NCBI GenBank assembly: GCA_933207985.1
Contig: OW240918.1
Coordinates: 18,544,878 to 18,608,877, forward strand
DNA from: Pelobates cultripes
Taxonomy: Eukaryota; Chordata; Amphibia; Anura; Pelobatidae
Direction of reading: 5' to 3'
Length of the DNA: 64,000 nt
Shown: piece after piece, positions 61,051 through 64,000 of the stretch
How the letters are laid out: each line of letters starts with the position of its first letter
How positions within the stretch are numbered: the stretch's first letter is position 1
The notes under the pieces: generated by a model
Seen by the model: the letters and a program-made list of their open reading frames with translations, nothing else
Told to the model about the DNA's origin: nothing
Databases searched by the model: none
Made by a program: the position numbers and the translations under genes

Positions 61051-61560
61051 TCATGCACATCCCACAGATGCTGATTCAGCTTTAGATCTTGGAAATTTGG
61101 AAGCCAAGGCTACACATTTGACCTCTTTTTCATGTTCCTCAAACAATTTCTGAGCAATGTTTGCAGTATGGAAGGGTGCATTATCTTGTTGAATGAGGCC
61201 ACTGCTGTCAGAAAAAAAACATTGCCATGAAGAGATGTGTATGGTCTTCAAGAATGTCTAGGTAGGTTTTATGTGTCAAAGTAACATCCACATGAATGCA
61301 AGGGCTCCAGGTTTCCCAGCAGCATATTGACAAGAGTATAACACTGCCTTCGCCGGCCTGCCTTCTTCCCATCGTGCATACTGCTACTATCTCTTCTTCA
61401 GGTAAATGATGCACATGTGATTCATCAGACCAGGCAACCTTTTTCCATTGATCCATGGTCCATTTCTGATGCTCACTGCAAACTGTGATGCACCTTTTGT
61501 TCTGACACCTTTGTATCATGGCCAGCATTAGGTGTTTCAGCAATTTGAGCTACATTAGCT
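61051..61560 (-). pseudogene. Tc1-like transposase remnant (catalytic Glu lost)
   Basis: On the minus strand it reads HQKWTMDQWKKVAWSDESHV (first Asp kept), then CTMGRRQAGEGSVILL, a CWETWSPCIHVDVTLT block and FDSSGLIQQDNAPFHTA (second Asp kept). The passage that should hold the catalytic Glu, WPPNSPDLNPIEHLWD in relatives, here reads WLPNFQDLKLNQHLWD, so Glu is Gln (61073-61071). Several frames are needed. It is inactive. Confidence 0.8.
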
Positions 61561-61749
61561 GCTGTTTGTAATTGGACTACACAGGCTATCCTTCACTCCC
61601 TACGGGCTGTTATGACTTTGTTGCTGGTTCACCAGTTGTCCTTCAATTGATGTTGGTATGCATAAACCACCACATACCTGAAACACCCCACCTGACTTGC
61701 TGTTTTGGAGATGATGCGACTGTCAGGATTATAGTTGATCCAGCATGCA

Positions 61750-62275
61750 GAAGAATCTGGAGTCAATTATAGAGGAGACCTTGTACTCCTTTTGTCTGGT
61801 AATGAGGGTTGGCACCATGCCACTTATCAGCTTGCATTTTGAAACAAGCAGCAGCTGTTTCTAAAGCCGCATGAACCTTAGTCTAAGTCTCACGTATACA
61901 TGTGAGATGGTCATCCAGTGTGGAATTAGCAGTGTCAGAGAACACCGCAGGGAGGATAGTAGGATGACGACCGTTGTTAACAAAAAATTGACTACGTCCA
62001 GATGAGTCATGGGTTGCATTATTTCAGCCCATGGTAGCTAAATCAGCTAGTTTTCCTGAGTGCCATTAATAAAACATCTCAAATATTGTTCCAAAGATTG
62101 GTTGTCTCTCTCAGCCACACCATTGGTTTGAGGATGGTATAAAGATGAAAATTATAATTCTATACCCAACTGTTTGTTAAATGCTCTCCAAAATCGTGAC
62201 ACAAATTGGAAACCCCTGTCTGACACAATATTAAATAGATTACCATGTAATCTGACTATTTTCTGTATAAATATA
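61750..62275 (-). pseudogene. Ty3/gypsy integrase, C-terminal fragment
   Basis: On the minus strand from about 62215 it reads FQFVSRFWRAFNKQLGIEL, then SSLYHPQTNGVAERDNQSLE and QYLRCFINGTQEN, the HPQTNG block with the third catalytic residue region of the DDE integrase core (Glu in AERDNQSLE). Stops interrupt it after IEL and after QEN. It follows the RT remnant with no RNase H between. Confidence 0.8.
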
Positions 62276-62284
62276 TGACATGAC

Positions 62285-62525
62285 AAGATACTCATAGTGA
62301 CAGTTTTTCATTTTTGATGGTGATCTTGTTTAATGCCCTATAATCAATACATGGCCGCAAATCTCCTCCTTTCTTGGATACAAAAAAGAACCCCGTACCT
62401 GCAGGCGAAGAAGATTTACATATGTGTCCTTTTGTAGAGACTCTAATGTATTCCTCCATAATTCTACTTTCCTGTGGGGTAGAGTGCCGGGTAACAAATC
62501 TATGAAGCAATCATATGATCTTGGA
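62285..62525 (-). pseudogene. Ty3/gypsy reverse transcriptase, N-terminal fragment
   Basis: The stretch reads [33 protein letters not shown] and [16 protein letters not shown], the entry to the gypsy RT fingers domain. The catalytic YxDD region is absent because the sequence jumps to integrase just below 62285. Confidence 0.85.
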
Positions 62526-63127
62526 GGGGGTAACTTGCTGGGGACCGGAACGGAAGGAGACCGGGCAGCGGTTTGCCGTGAGCAAGGTAAGCATACAACA
62601 CCTCTGTTGGCGTGGCTGCTATCTTTATATGTAGCCACGCCAGCAGAAGAGTGGGGAGCCATGACAGTGACCAAGTTGTCTAGCCATCGCTAGTTGGTCA
62701 TTGTCAAAATCACTCAAATTTTGTACTTGCCTATTTTTCCTGCTTCCAACACATAGAATTCCATAACTGACTTGCTACCCAATATATGCCACTCCTTGAC
62801 AGGTGCCATGGTAATGTTATAATCAATATTATTCACTTAACCAATCAGTGGTTCTAATGTTGTGGTTGATCAGTGTATGTTCTAATTATTTTGTTTTTAC
62901 ACTCCTGCATTCATATTGATGTGGTCTATGACTATGAAGAATTTGGTTACTCCATCAGTTCATATAATTACTATATGTTCTACTGACTTTTCATGCTTTT
63001 GAAAATGTACTTTTTTTGTTATATAATCTATTTAATTTAAGGTAACCTTCTGCAATTCCTGGAATCTACTGGACCTTAGTAGACAATGTTAGTTAAAACA
63101 TTTATAGGATGTAGAATTATAATTTAC

Positions 63128-63302
63128 CCTCTGATTGGGTGAACTGCCAAGCTTTGAACTTTGTCAATTCCATGAATAACAGAGGTTTTCAGAGAGCCGT
63201 CCAATCTGGCCACATTAATTTGTGTTTCATCATATTCTGAACTAATCCAGTATAAATTTCGAGATATCCAGTCAACTGCAAGTCCACGGATACTGTGAAT
63301 GT
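63128..63302 (-). CDS. LRP1B: LRP1B internal exon: YWTD propeller blades
   Basis: The 175-base exon runs from an acceptor ending TTTTATAG to the donor GTAAAT. It enters in phase 1 and leaves in phase 2. It encodes [18 protein letters not shown], then [18 protein letters not shown] and [31 protein letters not shown] and ARLDGS are standard propeller strands of the LDL-receptor family. A second AG within CACAG, 9 bases inside, is a less likely acceptor. The first exon of the window by transcription order, it has no in-window upstream partner. Confidence 0.95.
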
Positions 63303-64000
63303 CTATAAAACATAAACACATGGAAAGTCAAACTGTAAGCTCTGCTTTACAAGGCTGTTATTGTGCAGCATGGATAAAATTCAATTATCACTTTATTGTT
63401 GCTTAAAGAATGTACAAGATTGTACTCTTATCCCCTATTGGCTCTTTTTAAGGACATTAATAATCATTAACGTCTTACTGCTGAGCAAGTTGAAATCCTG
63501 CAGCAACAATTATCATTAAAATACACTTACGGTCAATAATAATTCACTGGAATGCATGTTGGGAAAATAAAAATTAGACCTATAGACTTAGAACATGCAA
63601 ATTAAGATGGTAAATGTGTCCACTTAGGGACCTGGTTGGAAATTGTCCTGTCAAGTTCCATGTTCACAGAAAACAACTTGGGTAATAACATAAGGATTTA
63701 AACTTATAATACATTTCTCATCTACTTTCCCATTTATTGGATTTATTCTACATTTAACCAGAACAGTGATTCATCTACAATAGCATATATTTAAATATGT
63801 ATTGGCCTTAACCCCTTCATTACAATCACTAGGAGTTTTTAAAAAGAACTAGCATAGAATTTGTGAGACATTGGATATATATGTAGGATAAAAAAGCATT
63901 TGTTTTGTATATAGTGCTGTTCAGATACATTACAACTATATGATGTATGCCAATTTCTTTTGGTATGTATTAATTTTTTAACAAAAACGGGAAATAATGG
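63303..64000 (-). other. LRP1B: LRP1B intron upstream of the first exon in the window
   Basis: AT-rich intron sequence. I see no exon, repeat or RNA gene in it; the next upstream exon must lie beyond the window edge. Confidence 0.8.

Larger units (their letters stand above)
61721..62666 (-). mobile_element. Ty3/gypsy LTR-retroelement fragment, internally deleted
   Basis: The insert begins TGTCATGGCTCCCC on the minus strand and ends AATCCTGACA, TG...CA termini. GCGAC (61716-61720) and GTGAC (62667-62671) flank it as a near-perfect 5-bp target duplication. The Tc1 sequence resumes in register with the other copy. Inside, a reverse-transcriptase start is followed almost at once by the integrase end, so gag, protease, most of RT, RNase H and most of the LTRs are gone. 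A TATAAA-like box lies near 62625 on the minus strand. Confidence 0.8.
60869..62875 (-). mobile_element. Tc1-like transposon relic split by a gypsy insertion
   Basis: The left end CACTGATCAGCCACACCATT and the right end TGTTGTGGTTGATCAGTG are inverted and flanked by TA (60867-60868 and 62876-62877). Without the inserted 61721-62666 it measures about 1.06 kb and matches the copy at 18543-19591. Confidence 0.85.

Noticed and set aside
63290..63302. Alternative acceptor (CACAG) nine bases inside the first LRP1B exon
   Set aside because: The outer acceptor has a better T-rich tract and keeps the residue count expected between propeller strands.

Overview
The window is vertebrate nuclear DNA, most likely from a frog. 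It is AT-rich, has short exons with GT/AG borders inside multi-kilobase introns, and carries a dense mix of Tc1-like, hAT-like and TTAA-type DNA elements, L2 and CR1-type LINE remains, Penelope-like pieces and one Ty3/gypsy remnant. The anuran assignment is an inference from that repeat mix and the moderate intron sizes; the sequence names no species.

The only host gene I can support is LRP1B (low-density lipoprotein receptor-related protein 1B), on the minus strand and running from position 64000 towards 1. Six consecutive internal coding exons are visible in transcription order: 63302-63128, 54636-54542, 50474-50325, 27193-27053, 12150-12025 and 11449-11318. Their phases join without gaps. 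They encode the later blades of one YWTD beta-propeller, the EGF-like module that closes it, and the start of the next propeller. Neither end of the gene is in the window.

Everything else is intron. From 1 to 11 kb: a Penelope-like element with inverted terminal arms and a GIY-YIG endonuclease remnant, related DNA-transposon fragments, a very large palindrome, small MITEs and an L2 tail. From 12 to 27 kb: TTAA-type MITEs, a Penelope-type inverted repeat nested in one of them, a Tc1-like relic, and a long L2 LINE whose 3' end runs into a CR1-type tail. From 27 to 50 kb: a hAT MITE with a perfect 8-bp target duplication, a TTAA-type element full of AT repeats, a Tc1 element with 217-bp inverted repeats, a CR1-type repeat beside a possible solo LTR, a second long L2, a minisatellite and an exact 107-bp tandem duplication. 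From 50 to 64 kb: a second type of Tc1 element with an intact DD34E triad but frameshifts, and a third-type Tc1 copy split by a Ty3/gypsy fragment.

I found no new multi-gene system. The observations most worth checking are the hammerhead-ribozyme-like motifs tied to Penelope-type repeats (best at 16254-16293, next at 2712-2751), the 425-bp-arm palindrome, the L2/CR1 junction, and a repeat whose single 3' unit has expanded into a minisatellite in one of its two copies.
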